A stretch of 64,000 nt of DNA, taken from contig JAJYEE010000011.1 in NCBI GenBank assembly GCA_021790335.1, positions 1-64,000 of the forward strand, given 5' to 3'. Of this stretch, positions 1 to 7,633 are shown in pieces. Both the position numbers and the translations under genes were made by a program. The DNA is from Pseudomonadota bacterium (GTDB lineage: Bacteria; Pseudomonadota; Gammaproteobacteria; Acidiferrobacterales; UBA6901). A model generated the notes under the pieces. It was not told the origin of the DNA. It searched no databases and saw nothing but the letters and a program-made list of their open reading frames with translations. Each line of letters starts with the position of its first letter. Position 1 is the first letter of the stretch.

Positions 1-122
1 AGGACACCGCGCTTCACCATCGCATAAAGCGCCGGAAAGATCATCTTGTGCGCCAGGTCTCCGGTCACTCCGAAAAGCACCAGCGCGCCGGATGGTTCCG
101 GGCCTACCGTGGTCTTGCCCAT
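1..122 (-). CDS. zwf: Glucose-6-phosphate 1-dehydrogenase, N-terminal fragment (runs off left edge)
   Basis: Cytosolic first enzyme of the oxidative pentose phosphate pathway (glucose-6-phosphate to 6-phosphogluconolactone, making NADPH). Only about 40 codons are inside the window. The reverse-strand translation reads MGKTTVGPEPSGALVLFGV and continues TGDLAHKMIFPALY, the Rossmann nucleotide-binding signature at the N-terminus of this family. The ATG at 122 is preferred because AAGGAG lies about 7 nt upstream; two further in-frame ATGs at 149 and 155 lack such a site. Family assignment is by recognised motif. The rest of the gene and its neighbours are not visible. Confidence 0.85.
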   Translation of the reverse strand, partial: MGKTTVGPEPSGALVLFGVTGDLAHKMIFPALYAMVKRGV

Positions 123-673
123 CTCCGTCTCCTTCGTTCTTGTAGCCATGCCCATCACACCGTCTCAGCGGCTGCGTCCGTGCCGGCAGGCGCTGCAATT
201 TGAAAACCGCGGGAACAATCGAAGCGCCCTGCGCTGCCGCATCATTGATTTCGATCCCGTCCTGGGCTTTGCACCTGCATGGCATACCGCATCGCATCGC
301 CGCACACAACATAGGGCCTCCGCTCCCCCGAGATCAACACTTTCTGTAGCGATCGGAGACGTCGGCCGGTGCGATCCGAAGTCCGATCCTGACGGCAGGT
401 CACGTTCTCCGACCTCTCAGCCGGGGTTTGCTCCGCTTTTTGACAGTGCCCTTCGGGTATGTGCCGGTGGCAAAACCCGATCTATACCGGATGTACTATG
501 CAGACAGCTGGGCCGGTCCACAGTTCACCGGCTGCCGGTGTCGGCAGACCCTCTGCCAGCAACTTGTTGTTATGAATCAGGCAGCAACCGTTCCTTTTCG
601 GATTAGGGAACCCGGAAAACAGGCGAGAAGATTTGACTTCAGCCGCTACAACCCGCGGCCTGCCCGGCGGATG
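123..673. other. Intergenic stretch, nothing recognised
   Basis: About 550 bases between the zwf start and the stop of the 4Fe-4S membrane protein. The plus-strand ORFs of 129-186 codons here are arginine/proline/serine-rich shadows with no family resemblance, and I see no RNA gene or convincing terminator. Confidence 0.5.
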
Positions 674-2089
674 TTACAGCCGACGCCATACGAAAAACTC
701 CACCGCCCATGCGGCCAGGGGCAATGCGGCAGCGATCAGCACCATCAACGCCACGACGGCCCGCTGTCGCCGCGCCAGACGCCAGGCGAGCACCACACCC
801 CACGCTGTGCCAAGTGAAAGCAGCGCCATAGAAGCTGCGCCGACCCAGGGCGGCAGCATGACATTTCCGGCATCTTGTGAAAGGGCAAGCAAACCCGAAC
901 CGACGAACAGGTTTGTCCCTGCAAAAATGACAAGAACATCGGCAAGGCGCTGCCAGGGCAGCCCTGCCGCTGCGCCGGCCAGGCGCATCCAGCCACCGAG
1001 CCACGCACCCAGAACCGTCGCCTCGGTCACGATATAGGCGATCAGCATCCCGCCATCGAGCCAGGTGAAAGCGTGGCCCGCCACGGGATAGGAGGCAAAG
1101 AGCCACCAGTGGCCAGGCTGACTGAGCGGCCAGAGGATCTGGTGCGCGACAAGCCATCCGGCTGCAGCCCGCTGCATGGTCGAAAACCAGGGCGACACCC
1201 CCCACTGGAAAGCGCCGAGCGCGGCGCCGATCATGCCGAAGACCAGCAGCCGCGCCAGCCAGCGGTCCGATGCATCAACTTTCCACACGGCTTTCTGGGC
1301 AGAAACGCCAAGAATCTCGGTGCTCGGCGTCCGCAGAGTAAGCTGAACCGCTCCCCGCTCATCGGCGCAGCGCCCGCACATGTGGCAGGCAGAGGCGCTT
1401 TCCATGCGCCGGATGTCGATCAGCGGTGCACAGTTCACCGGATGCTGGAGACTCGTCCGCGACCCGGCCGGCGCCGCGTCCCAGGCAACTCGATTTACCT
1501 TGAAATGAACTGGTGCAACCTTCGCCAGGAGCGCGAACACCCCGCAGACCGGACATAGGTGCCGACACCAAACCCGCTTTCCGCGTCCGTATAACAATCC
1601 GACGGCGATGGCCGCCACTGTGGAGCCGCCCAAGATAAGCAGCGCAGGGTCAGGGTACCGATGCAGGCTGATCATCTGACCGTACAGCGCGACGACCATG
1701 AACGTTACGAACGGCCAGCCGGCCCACTTCATCCAGCGTGGAATGCCCAGACCCAGACCGTAATGCGAAACCCATTCGCTGAGCGCCCCTTCCGGACAGA
1801 GCAATCCGCACCACACGCGCCCGAATGCCATGATCGAGACGATGACAAAAGGCCACCAGATGGCCCAGAACATGAACTGTGCGAAGCGCGTGAAATTGCC
1901 CAGGATACGAGCGTCATTCGGAGGAAGAGGCAGGAATACCGGAACGACCAAAAGCACTGCATAGCCAATCACCATCACCCACTGCACGAGAACAATCAGG
2001 GCCTGATGGTGCCGCATGAAAACTCCGATGCGCGCAAGCCGCTCACCGCCAAGAGCCGTCGGCGCGACCTGTTCGGAGGCAATACTCAT
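674..2089 (-). CDS. Membrane-bound 4Fe-4S polyferredoxin (NapH/MauN-like)
   Basis: A 471-residue integral membrane iron-sulfur protein. About seven to ten hydrophobic segments are visible. Cysteine clusters of the NapH type occur at C94/C98 (WCGLLCPEG) and C175/C179/C182 (WCRHLCPVCG), with a further CHMCGRC motif near 235-241. NapH-type proteins pass electrons between the quinone pool and periplasmic redox partners; which partner is used here cannot be told. The ORF track extends to 2287, but the ATG at 2089 (MSIASEQ) is where the protein-like sequence begins, with AGGCGGG upstream. The gene is separated from the sulfur operon by 1.2 kb without genes, so it is probably a separate unit. Similar proteins include NosR/CcoG-type ferredoxins, so the subfamily is uncertain. 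Confidence 0.8.
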   Translation of the reverse strand: MSIASEQVAPTALGGERLARIGVFMRHHQALIVLVQWVMVIGYAVLLVVPVFLPLPPNDARILGNFTRFAQFMFWAIWWPFVIVSIMAFGRVWCGLLCPEGALSEWVSHYGLGLGIPRWMKWAGWPFVTFMVVALYGQMISLHRYPDPALLILGGSTVAAIAVGLLYGRGKRVWCRHLCPVCGVFALLAKVAPVHFKVNRVAWDAAPAGSRTSLQHPVNCAPLIDIRRMESASACHMCGRCADERGAVQLTLRTPSTEILGVSAQKAVWKVDASDRWLARLLVFGMIGAALGAFQWGVSPWFSTMQRAAAGWLVAHQILWPLSQPGHWWLFASYPVAGHAFTWLDGGMLIAYIVTEATVLGAWLGGWMRLAGAAAGLPWQRLADVLVIFAGTNLFVGSGLLALSQDAGNVMLPPWVGAASMALLSLGTAWGVVLAWRLARRQRAVVALMVLIAAALPLAAWAVEFFVWRRL

Positions 2090-3321
2090 GGGCGCGCCCG
2101 CCTGGATGGAGGCCAGCGGAATCTCCCGGTGGCGTACACCCGGTGGCGAATCACGAGCCGAATGACCATTTTTCTTGCGGGGCCCCGCGAAACGTGGAAA
2201 AGGCCGGCAACACGCGCCTGTCGCAGACACTGCCTTCGGATACTGCGTATGCAGTCCAGGACGGTTCGGCAAGCACACCCGGTACACACCGATCGAGCAG
2301 CAGTTTCACGCCGTTCACCAGCGACGCATCCGTACGGGAACAGACGCGCCACACCGCACAAAAATTCCCGCCACACGATGATGCAACGGCTGCAAAACGA
2401 AAACCGAGCCCCGGGCCGGACAGAGAAATCGGGGCAGCGCGCGAGGCGCCCACTGTCAGCCATGCCCTGGATCGGTCCGGAGAGAACAAGCCGCTGTCCA
2501 CACCCTCACCGTCTCCGCCGAGCCTGGCGATACGGACCGGGTGACAGCGTCCTTCACTCCTTCCTCACATTCGCGTTCGAGCTCCGCCTGGTGCGGGCGC
2601 CCACCTTGTAATAATAGTGTTAATAACAATTTGGGACCGACTGAATGATCGACCGTGCCGGCCCTGCGGGAAGCCTGCGAACCGTCACGCACCTTAACCC
2701 CGATCCCGGCTCTCGCGATCGCAACGACCGGAAAGCGGCGCCCGAACATCGCATCACCCAATAACGGTGGAACCCCAAATTCCGGGGAAAAATGCGACCT
2801 GCCCGCGCCACAATGGCCGATCACGCCTCCCGCCCCTGGGACTTCGCGCATGATGACGCAGAACACCCTGCCAGCCTCTTTTTTGAAATATATACCCGCG
2901 ACCAACGCGCTGTCGAATATTCACGTATCGCCAGGGAAACGATGCCGGTGAAATACGCAGGTCGCGCGATTGTCTCCCGATGACCCAAGGCTCCCGGGGA
3001 AATTTCCGCCTGCTCGCCAAAGCGACGGCATCAGCGTTGCTGCGGCGCCGCACACCCGGCCAATTTCCGAGCATTCCAGGCAAGCGCGGGGAAAAGCGTT
3101 CGGCGCAGGCCGTGGAACCACAGGCCGCCAGATAGCAGGTCACAATGCTCCGCGCCAGATCATCAGCGACAAGCGCGTGCGCCTCGACTGCAGCGAATTT
3201 CGATCGGGCCGTGTCCCTATCCGGCAGCAACCCGCTTTCGGCTCAAGGCTGCCACGACCCCTGGGCATGCGCCGACGGCTCTACGGCGGCCAATCCGGAT
3301 CATCCGCCTCGAAATGTTGAA
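2090..3321. other. Long gene-free stretch
   Basis: About 1.2 kb. ORFs in all frames are low-complexity shadows (for example 2456-2905 minus, 2970-3320 plus) without recognisable domains. An AT-rich patch near 2608-2633 (TTGTAATAATAGTGTTAATAACAA) forms an imperfect inverted repeat and could be the promoter or operator of the polyferredoxin gene. Otherwise nothing is recognised; it may be decayed DNA. Confidence 0.4.
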
Positions 3322-3975
3322 TCAGGGCTTGAGCACCATGCCGTCCTTGAGATAGGCCGCCAGATCGGCAATGTTCTGATTGCTGAGCGGATTGACCAGC
3401 GTCGTCGACGATGTGCCACGCACGCCACCCAGCAGACTGGCGACCAGCTGTAGCGGCGGAAGGGTGCGCGCCATCGTGAACAGATCAGGTGCGGGGGCGG
3501 GTGACTTGGGATCGGGATAAGCGTGACAGGCCATGCACAGATTCCTGTACAGCGTGCGTCCGGTGTTCAACGCCAGTGGGGTCGCTGGCAGCGGCAGCAG
3601 GCCGCGCGTATCCAGGGGATAATGTTGCGAGAGGTGATCGATATCAGTCGCGAGCGCAGCGAGATGTCCATGCGCGTACATAACCTGCAACTGTCGCAAC
3701 TGCGCCAGCAGCTGCCGGTCGTTCGCGTGCCGCTGCTCTTCGAAATAGCCGCGTGCCAGCAGCGGCAGCACGCCGATCGCACTGCCTATCTTGGCACGCA
3801 ACCGAACGCGCTGCGCGGGTGTGAGCCCGGCGCCGAGAAGCCGGTGGCTGCGGATGGCCAGGACCGCGAGTTCAACAGCGAAACGCTGGGTGCGCTCCCC
3901 CGCGGCGATGGCACTGGAACAGACGGCCGTGGCGACCAACAGGATCGCCACGGCCACACAGCGACAACGGTTCAA
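3322..3975 (-). CDS. Periplasmic monohaem cytochrome c, last gene of the sulfur operon
   Basis: A 217-residue secreted protein. An N-terminal hydrophobic signal (residues 5-25, ending SAIAAG) is followed by a helical region of about 110 residues and then one haem-binding motif CMACH at 147-151. Methionines near the C-terminus (KDGMVLKP) or in the LFTMAR stretch could be the axial ligand. The fold after residue 130 looks like a small class I cytochrome c; the preceding helical domain is not recognised. The frame opens with TTG at 3975, 8 nt after the rhodanese stop, and no ATG in frame keeps the signal peptide, so translation is probably coupled to the upstream gene. Position as the last gene of a sulfur-relay operon suggests it removes electrons released when sulfur is bound or transferred; that role is inferred. 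Confidence 0.8.
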   Translation of the reverse strand: MNRCRCVAVAILLVATAVCSSAIAAGERTQRFAVELAVLAIRSHRLLGAGLTPAQRVRLRAKIGSAIGVLPLLARGYFEEQRHANDRQLLAQLRQLQVMYAHGHLAALATDIDHLSQHYPLDTRGLLPLPATPLALNTGRTLYRNLCMACHAYPDPKSPAPAPDLFTMARTLPPLQLVASLLGGVRGTSSTTLVNPLSNQNIADLAAYLKDGMVLKP

Positions 3976-3983
3976 CAGCAGCG

Positions 3984-4907
3984 TCAGTCACTCACCTTCT
4001 TCACGACCGGCAGCGACTTGTTACGCGACCACTGAGACATGGAACCCGCGTACATCCGCGCCTGCTTGTTGCCGAGCAGCTCATAGCTCGTAAACCATCC
4101 GAGCGCTGCCCAGTGCCCCGTATTGCAGAACGTGATTTGCTTGCCTTTCGTCGGTACTTTGGCGACCTTGTACAGAGCCCGCAGCTTCTGCGGCGAACGG
4201 AACATACCGCCATCGTTGCGGGTAATCCAGTTCTCGGGCAGATTGCGGGCACCCGGAATGGTACCGCTTCGCACATCGACGATATTGCGGTTGATGCCCA
4301 AATACTGGGCCGACGGCCGGTTGTCCACCAGTGAAATGCCGCTCTTCATGGCACTTTGCACGTTCTGCTCACTGGCGAGCAGTTCCGGACGCAGGTGCGC
4401 CACGAAGGTCGTCGCGCGGGGTTTGTTGAACCCGGCCTGGATCGGATGCTTCGCGGCGACATAGGCGGTGTAACCACCGTTCAGAATAGACACGTTGTTG
4501 TCACCGAGGTACTTGAAGGTCCAGAACACACGCGCTGCACCGCCCATGTCGGTCGCATTGTTGCCATCCGTATAGATGACCACATGTGCGTCGTTTCCTA
4601 TCCCCAGTCCGCCGATCAGTTTCTCCAGTGCCGGCACCGGCGGCACCAGGCCAGGCGCACCGTCGACCTTGATGCGCCAGCCGCCACTCGCATAGTTGCT
4701 GTACACCGCACACGGAATATGGCCACGCAGATAGGCAGTCAGGTCTCCACCGCCACCAATCGGGTTTCTAATGTCGAGCAGCACGACTCCTGGCTTGCAC
4801 GCATGTGTCGCCACCCAGCTGGCATCCACCAACGGCGGAGCTGAAGACGAGGCGTAGGCAGCCCCACTGGCCAACAGCGCAATTCCAAACAATAACGGTT
4901 TTTTCAT
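3984..4907 (-). CDS. Periplasmic two-domain thiosulfate sulfurtransferase (rhodanese)
   Basis: A 307-residue exported tandem-rhodanese protein. A signal peptide (MKKPLLFGIALLASGAAYAS) precedes two rhodanese domains. The second keeps the active loop CNTGHWA with the catalytic cysteine at about 261; the first has no cysteine in its equivalent loop (IYTDGNNATD), the usual arrangement in two-domain rhodaneses. Such enzymes move sulfane sulfur from thiosulfate or polysulfide to a thiol via a cysteine persulfide. The start at 4907 is chosen over 4922 because GAGGAG lies 7-8 nt upstream. It sits 19 nt after the small DsrE-like gene and 8 nt before the cytochrome c gene. Export, an active cysteine and these neighbours suggest a periplasmic sulfur donor step feeding the relay. 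Confidence 0.88.
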   Translation of the reverse strand: MKKPLLFGIALLASGAAYASSSAPPLVDASWVATHACKPGVVLLDIRNPIGGGGDLTAYLRGHIPCAVYSNYASGGWRIKVDGAPGLVPPVPALEKLIGGLGIGNDAHVVIYTDGNNATDMGGAARVFWTFKYLGDNNVSILNGGYTAYVAAKHPIQAGFNKPRATTFVAHLRPELLASEQNVQSAMKSGISLVDNRPSAQYLGINRNIVDVRSGTIPGARNLPENWITRNDGGMFRSPQKLRALYKVAKVPTKGKQITFCNTGHWAALGWFTSYELLGNKQARMYAGSMSQWSRNKSLPVVKKVSD

Positions 4908-4926
4908 CGCACGTCTCCTCACCTCG

Positions 4927-5112
4927 TTAAAGGGTAACTACAACATCGGATGCCAACAATTCATCCAGCACCTGATTCCACTCCCCATCGGACATCGCCG
5001 TTCCAGTCACATCACATCTATAAACGTTGTGAAATGCCTCGAGCTCGGACAGCGCGTCTTCCATCATTTTTCTGTCCGGAAACAAGCCCGTGTTCAGCAC
5101 CGCGATGTTCAT
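4927..5112 (-). CDS. Small DsrE/DsrH-like protein (third of three)
   Basis: A 61-residue protein starting MNIAVLNTG, with the alternating strand-helix look of DsrE/TusBCD folds and ending in a hydrophobic strand DVVVTL. Its end resembles those of the two upstream genes (AVISL, KIISL), so the three seem to be one family. It has one cysteine (YRCDV, about residue 34). The start at 5112 is chosen over 5145 because GGGAAGAGG lies directly upstream. It lies 13 nt after the second DsrE-like gene. DsrE-family proteins carry or hand over protein-bound sulfur as hetero-oligomers such as DsrEFH or TusBCD. Assignment is by size, fold impression and context and is tentative. Confidence 0.6.
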   Translation of the reverse strand: MNIAVLNTGLFPDRKMMEDALSELEAFHNVYRCDVTGTAMSDGEWNQVLDELLASDVVVTL

Positions 5113-5125
5113 GCCCTCTTCCCTC

Positions 5126-5401
5126 CTACAGGCTGATGACGGCATCGGCTTCGATCATGGCCATGGACAGGCCCGCAGCACTCAAATGCGGCAGCCCCTG
5201 CCCTTCCACCGTGCTCTCCGGCTGGATGTCTGAAAGCTCGAGAAGTTCTGCCTGGCGTGCGTTATCCGGAGTCTCGGCCACCGGACCGGTCATAAAAACC
5301 AGCCGCACCCGGTGCCCGAAGATGGTCAGCCCGGCCGCTACACGCATGGCCTCGGTGTGGTCCTCACGCCCCAGCAACAGAATGGATTTGTGCCCTTGCA
5401 T
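5126..5401 (-). CDS. DsrE-family protein without cysteine (second of three)
   Basis: A 91-residue protein. The order SILLLGRED, MRVAAGLTIFGHRVRLVFMTG and a C-terminal AVISL strand matches the first strand, first long helix and second strand of DsrE/DsrF-like proteins. It contains no cysteine, so it cannot itself carry a persulfide and probably plays the structural role seen for some subunits in DsrEFH-type hexamers. The ATG at 5401 follows AGGGAACGG. It lies 9 nt downstream of the cysteine-rich paralogue. Cytosolic, since there is no signal peptide. Function is inferred from family and neighbours. Confidence 0.7.
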   Translation of the reverse strand: MQGHKSILLLGREDHTEAMRVAAGLTIFGHRVRLVFMTGPVAETPDNARQAELLELSDIQPESTVEGQGLPHLSAAGLSMAMIEADAVISL

Positions 5402-5410
5402 TTCCGTTCC

Positions 5411-5704
5411 CTATAGACTGATTATCTTCGCGGCCTCAGCCGCAAGTGCGCTGTTGCCGGTCTGGCTTCCGAGCTCCACCGGGCACTGCGCATGACCCAT
5501 GTGGCGCACCCAGGAGTATTCGCAGGCCACGGCTTTGGATGCACAGGCCAGCAGGTCCACCACGCCGCGGTCGGCCAAAGTGCGCACACCTGCACTGGTG
5601 AAAAAGCACGACCAGGTTGTGCCTCGTCGCCGGCATGCGCGCATCAGCGCCGCCAGCGTCTGACCCGAATCAGGTCTGGAAACGAGAAACATCAGATCGG
5701 TCAC
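5411..5704 (-). CDS. DsrE-family sulfur-carrier-like protein, five cysteines (first of three)
   Basis: A 97-residue cytosolic protein starting with GTG at 5704, its first four bases (GTGA) overlapping the stop of the upstream rhodanese-like gene. The start MTDLMFLVSRPDSGQTLAAL followed by a second strand SCFFTSAGV is the DsrE/TusD pattern. Cysteines fall at about 24, 33, 54, 61 and 74; C61 in VACEYSW is in the region where TusD/DsrE keep their active cysteine. It ends KIISL like its two neighbours. Probably the persulfide-bearing member of the trio. Subfamily not resolved. Confidence 0.7.
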   Translation of the reverse strand: MTDLMFLVSRPDSGQTLAALMRACRRRGTTWSCFFTSAGVRTLADRGVVDLLACASKAVACEYSWVRHMGHAQCPVELGSQTGNSALAAEAAKIISL

Positions 5705-6663
5705 GCGCGCCGCCTCCCTAGGTAATAGCCGGTAACAGCGGCAAGCACCAATCCCGCGAACACCGACATAATGGACTTGTCGGAATCGGGCCTGTCTGCG
5801 CCCGTGAATGCAGCAAGCGCTCGCGGCCGCTCGCGATAGGTTTCGGCATCTACCGGCAGCCCGGTATGGTATGCCCAGTCTTCCCAGCCGCCGGGATAGA
5901 CCCTGGCATCAAAGCCCGCACCGGCACGCAGCAGCGTGAAATAGGCGATCGAATCGTAGGCATTGTTCGCATACACCACAGCCGAAGCCACCAGCGGAAG
6001 TTCAACGTCGTGCTGCGCCACGTCGATTCGCAGCGCTGCCATTGGCAGCGGCTGCGCCCCGGGTAAGTGCCCGCCACGCAGCGCGCGGATGCGCCGCCCC
6101 CAGTAGGATGCCCGACTGCGCCCGTCGAGCAGATAGGGCGGATGCGGCGACTGCAGTGCCCGTGCCAGATCTTCGCGCAGCACGATCAGCCCGGCACGCG
6201 GCTGGCCCTGGTACACCGGGTTGCGGAACATCCCGCGCGGAGTACCCGGTGCCGAGGGAGTGTGCGCGAGCAAAGGTGTGAGTGGCGCCGTGAGCACTGC
6301 CACCCGGGACTGTCCGGCCAAATACAGCAAGCCCGCCACGAAATCGCGCCGCACCGCGTCGTCGCCCGCCACCAGAACGGTCTCCCGGCCAGAGAGGCCG
6401 GTCGCCCCCAGCACCCAGACGATGTCGCGGAAGCTTGCGAGCCGATCGTGCGGTCCCAGAAATTCCCGCGGCGGCAGGCAGCGAGCCCCGGGCAGCGAGC
6501 GCGCAATGCAGTCGGCACGTGGCCTGGTATCGACCACCACCGCATTGTGCACGCGCGGATCCCCGAATCGCGACAAATAGAAAAAATTGCGTGTGCCTGG
6601 CGTCGCTGCCGCGACGCCGCTGACCAGCAGCAGGGTCAGGGCAAACACGGCCGATCGCAGCAT
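5701..6663 (-). CDS. Membrane-anchored tandem rhodanese-like protein lacking catalytic cysteines
   Basis: A 320-residue exported protein: signal peptide (residues 1-20), two rhodanese-like domains, and a C-terminal transmembrane helix (about 296-314) ending GRRRA, so the domains face the periplasm. The position equivalent to the active cysteine reads VVYANNAYDS (231-238) in domain 2 and LVAGDDAVRR in domain 1, so neither domain has the catalytic residue. The only cysteines are C52 and C62, in domain 1 away from the loop. The arginine/aspartate framework (VVDTRPRAD, LLDGRSRASY) and the YPGGWEDW end of the domain are intact. It therefore probably binds or docks sulfur compounds or partner proteins rather than catalysing transfer. 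It sits between the small membrane proteins and the DsrE trio. Confidence 0.82.
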   Translation of the reverse strand: MLRSAVFALTLLLVSGVAAATPGTRNFFYLSRFGDPRVHNAVVVDTRPRADCIARSLPGARCLPPREFLGPHDRLASFRDIVWVLGATGLSGRETVLVAGDDAVRRDFVAGLLYLAGQSRVAVLTAPLTPLLAHTPSAPGTPRGMFRNPVYQGQPRAGLIVLREDLARALQSPHPPYLLDGRSRASYWGRRIRALRGGHLPGAQPLPMAALRIDVAQHDVELPLVASAVVYANNAYDSIAYFTLLRAGAGFDARVYPGGWEDWAYHTGLPVDAETYRERPRALAAFTGADRPDSDKSIMSVFAGLVLAAVTGYYLGRRRA

Positions 6664-6669
6664 GGCGGG

Positions 6670-6945
6670 TCAGCAGCCCCCGATTCGGACCACTGCCGCC
6701 GACGCGGTACCGGCAGCCGCAGCCTTGGGCGGGTGTTGCAGGTAGTAGCCGACCAGGTCGGTCATCGATACCGTGCCATAGGTGCTGCCCAGGTTGATGT
6801 CAGAAAACGAACCCATGGGTTGCGCCGTCTGGGCGTGCGCTAGCGCCTGCGGCGATATCGCGGCATACCGGAACATCACGGTCAGCCCGATCAGCGTCAC
6901 CACCAAGGACATAACGCAGTACAGCAGGATCTGTCTTGTGTTCAT
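6670..6945 (-). CDS. Small membrane-anchored protein ending in Gly-Gly-Cys
   Basis: A 91-residue protein starting MNTRQILLYC. One N-terminal membrane helix (about 6-26) is followed by an extracytoplasmic or cytoplasmic tail containing SDINLGSTYG, DLVGYYLQHPP and the C-terminus VVRIGGC. I do not recognise the family. The terminal cysteine after two glycines is an exposed flexible thiol that could carry sulfur, which is only an inference. The ORF track starts at 7092, but that extension runs through the 30-codon gene; ATG 6945 after GACGGGGGTCGCG is preferred. It lies 11 nt after that gene and 6 nt before the rhodanese-like gene. Confidence 0.68.
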   Translation of the reverse strand: MNTRQILLYCVMSLVVTLIGLTVMFRYAAISPQALAHAQTAQPMGSFSDINLGSTYGTVSMTDLVGYYLQHPPKAAAAGTASAAVVRIGGC

Positions 6946-6956
6946 CGCGACCCCCG

Positions 6957-7049
6957 TCAGAAGACGTCCTTCGTCAGCGCGACATACAGGATATAGAACA
7001 TGACCACGAACATGATGATCTGTAGCCAGGTTTGTAGGTCCAGATGCAT
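6957..7049 (-). CDS. 30-residue single-helix membrane microprotein
   Basis: This gene is too short for the ORF track. From ATG 7049 the reverse strand reads MHLDLQTWLQIIMFVVMFYI, continues LYVALTKDVF and stops with TGA at 6957. It is almost entirely one transmembrane helix. A perfect AGGAGG (7055-7060) lies 5 nt upstream of the ATG, the strongest ribosome site in the operon, which argues it is real. It lies 26 nt after the 80-residue membrane protein and 11 nt before the 91-residue one. Single-helix proteins of this size usually stabilise a larger membrane complex (as CydX or KdpF do); here the YeeE/YedE channels or the other small proteins are candidate partners. Family unknown. Confidence 0.7.
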   Translation of the reverse strand: MHLDLQTWLQIIMFVVMFYILYVALTKDVF

Positions 7050-7075
7050 GATTGCCTCCTGAGGTGTGGATTCGG

Positions 7076-7318
7076 TCAGTCGACGCCGGCAACTGCGCCG
7101 GGGCCGGCGGACCCCTTATAGTCGCGCACCAGCGTGTTCACGTTGAGTGGCTTGCCATCGACCGGATTGATCACCGGCGGCGTGAAGTATGGCACACCGT
7201 CCCGCGTGGCACGCAGAACGGCTGGTGGTTTTGCGAATAGATATACAAATGAACCCACAGTGGTCGCAGCAGCGACCAGCGCGAGGATCATCATCTGTAT
7301 CTGAGCTCTGGGCATCAT
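7076..7318 (-). CDS. Small single-pass membrane protein of the sulfur operon
   Basis: An 80-residue protein starting MMPRAQIQMMILALVAAAT: one N-terminal membrane helix (about 8-28), then a polar tail with FTPPVINPVDGKPLN and VRDYKGSAG. Not recognised. AGGAGG lies 2 nt before the first ATG (7318) and 5 nt before the second (7315); the second is the better-spaced start. It lies 6 nt after the TusA-like gene. Together with the 30- and 91-residue genes it forms a run of three tiny membrane proteins between a soluble sulfur carrier and a membrane-anchored rhodanese-like protein, suggesting an assembly at the membrane. Confidence 0.68.
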   Translation of the reverse strand: MMPRAQIQMMILALVAAATTVGSFVYLFAKPPAVLRATRDGVPYFTPPVINPVDGKPLNVNTLVRDYKGSAGPGAVAGVD

Positions 7319-7324
7319 AGCCTC

Positions 7325-7630
7325 CTAGTTCTTGCGCACGAACACGCGCCAGTAGCGTTCCGCCTTGAGCGTGCCCAAATGCGAGCCGTTGAGTTCCGGC
7401 ATCATCGGCGGAATAGCCTCCATAGAAGTCGGATTGTCCACCATAACCTCGATGATCGCCCCCGGGGCCGCCTTGCTGAGTGCCTTCTTCGTCATGAGCT
7501 GCGGCCTCGGGCAGGAGTCGCCCAAGACATCAACCACCTGGCTCACGGTATAGCGCTGATCACCGAGGGTAATCGTGCCAGTTGCCTGCGCGCTCGGTTC
7601 CTCGCTTTTTTTGCTGCCGAATAGGCCCAT
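7325..7630 (-). CDS. TusA-like sulfur carrier with N-terminal extension
   Basis: A 101-residue cytosolic protein of the TusA/YedF/SirA family. The core holds VVDVLGDSCPRPQLMTKKAL, with the CPxP sulfur-binding cysteine at C40, and the typical second half IIEVMVDNPTS. TusA proteins take up sulfane sulfur as a persulfide on this cysteine and pass it to DsrE-type or other acceptors. A polar N-terminal extension of about 20 residues (MGLFGSKKSEEPSAQATG) and an extended C-terminus (GTLKAERYWRVFVRKN) are longer than in E. coli TusA (81 residues). It lies 3 nt after the YeeE/YedE gene, the usual genomic partner of TusA-like proteins. The start is well defined by GAGGCATGATCC upstream. Confidence 0.88.
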   Translation of the reverse strand: MGLFGSKKSEEPSAQATGTITLGDQRYTVSQVVDVLGDSCPRPQLMTKKALSKAAPGAIIEVMVDNPTSMEAIPPMMPELNGSHLGTLKAERYWRVFVRKN

Positions 7631-7633
7631 GGA

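Noticed and set aside
1661-2611. 316-codon plus-strand ORF
   Set aside because: Shadow of the 4Fe-4S membrane protein extended into featureless DNA; composition is not protein-like.
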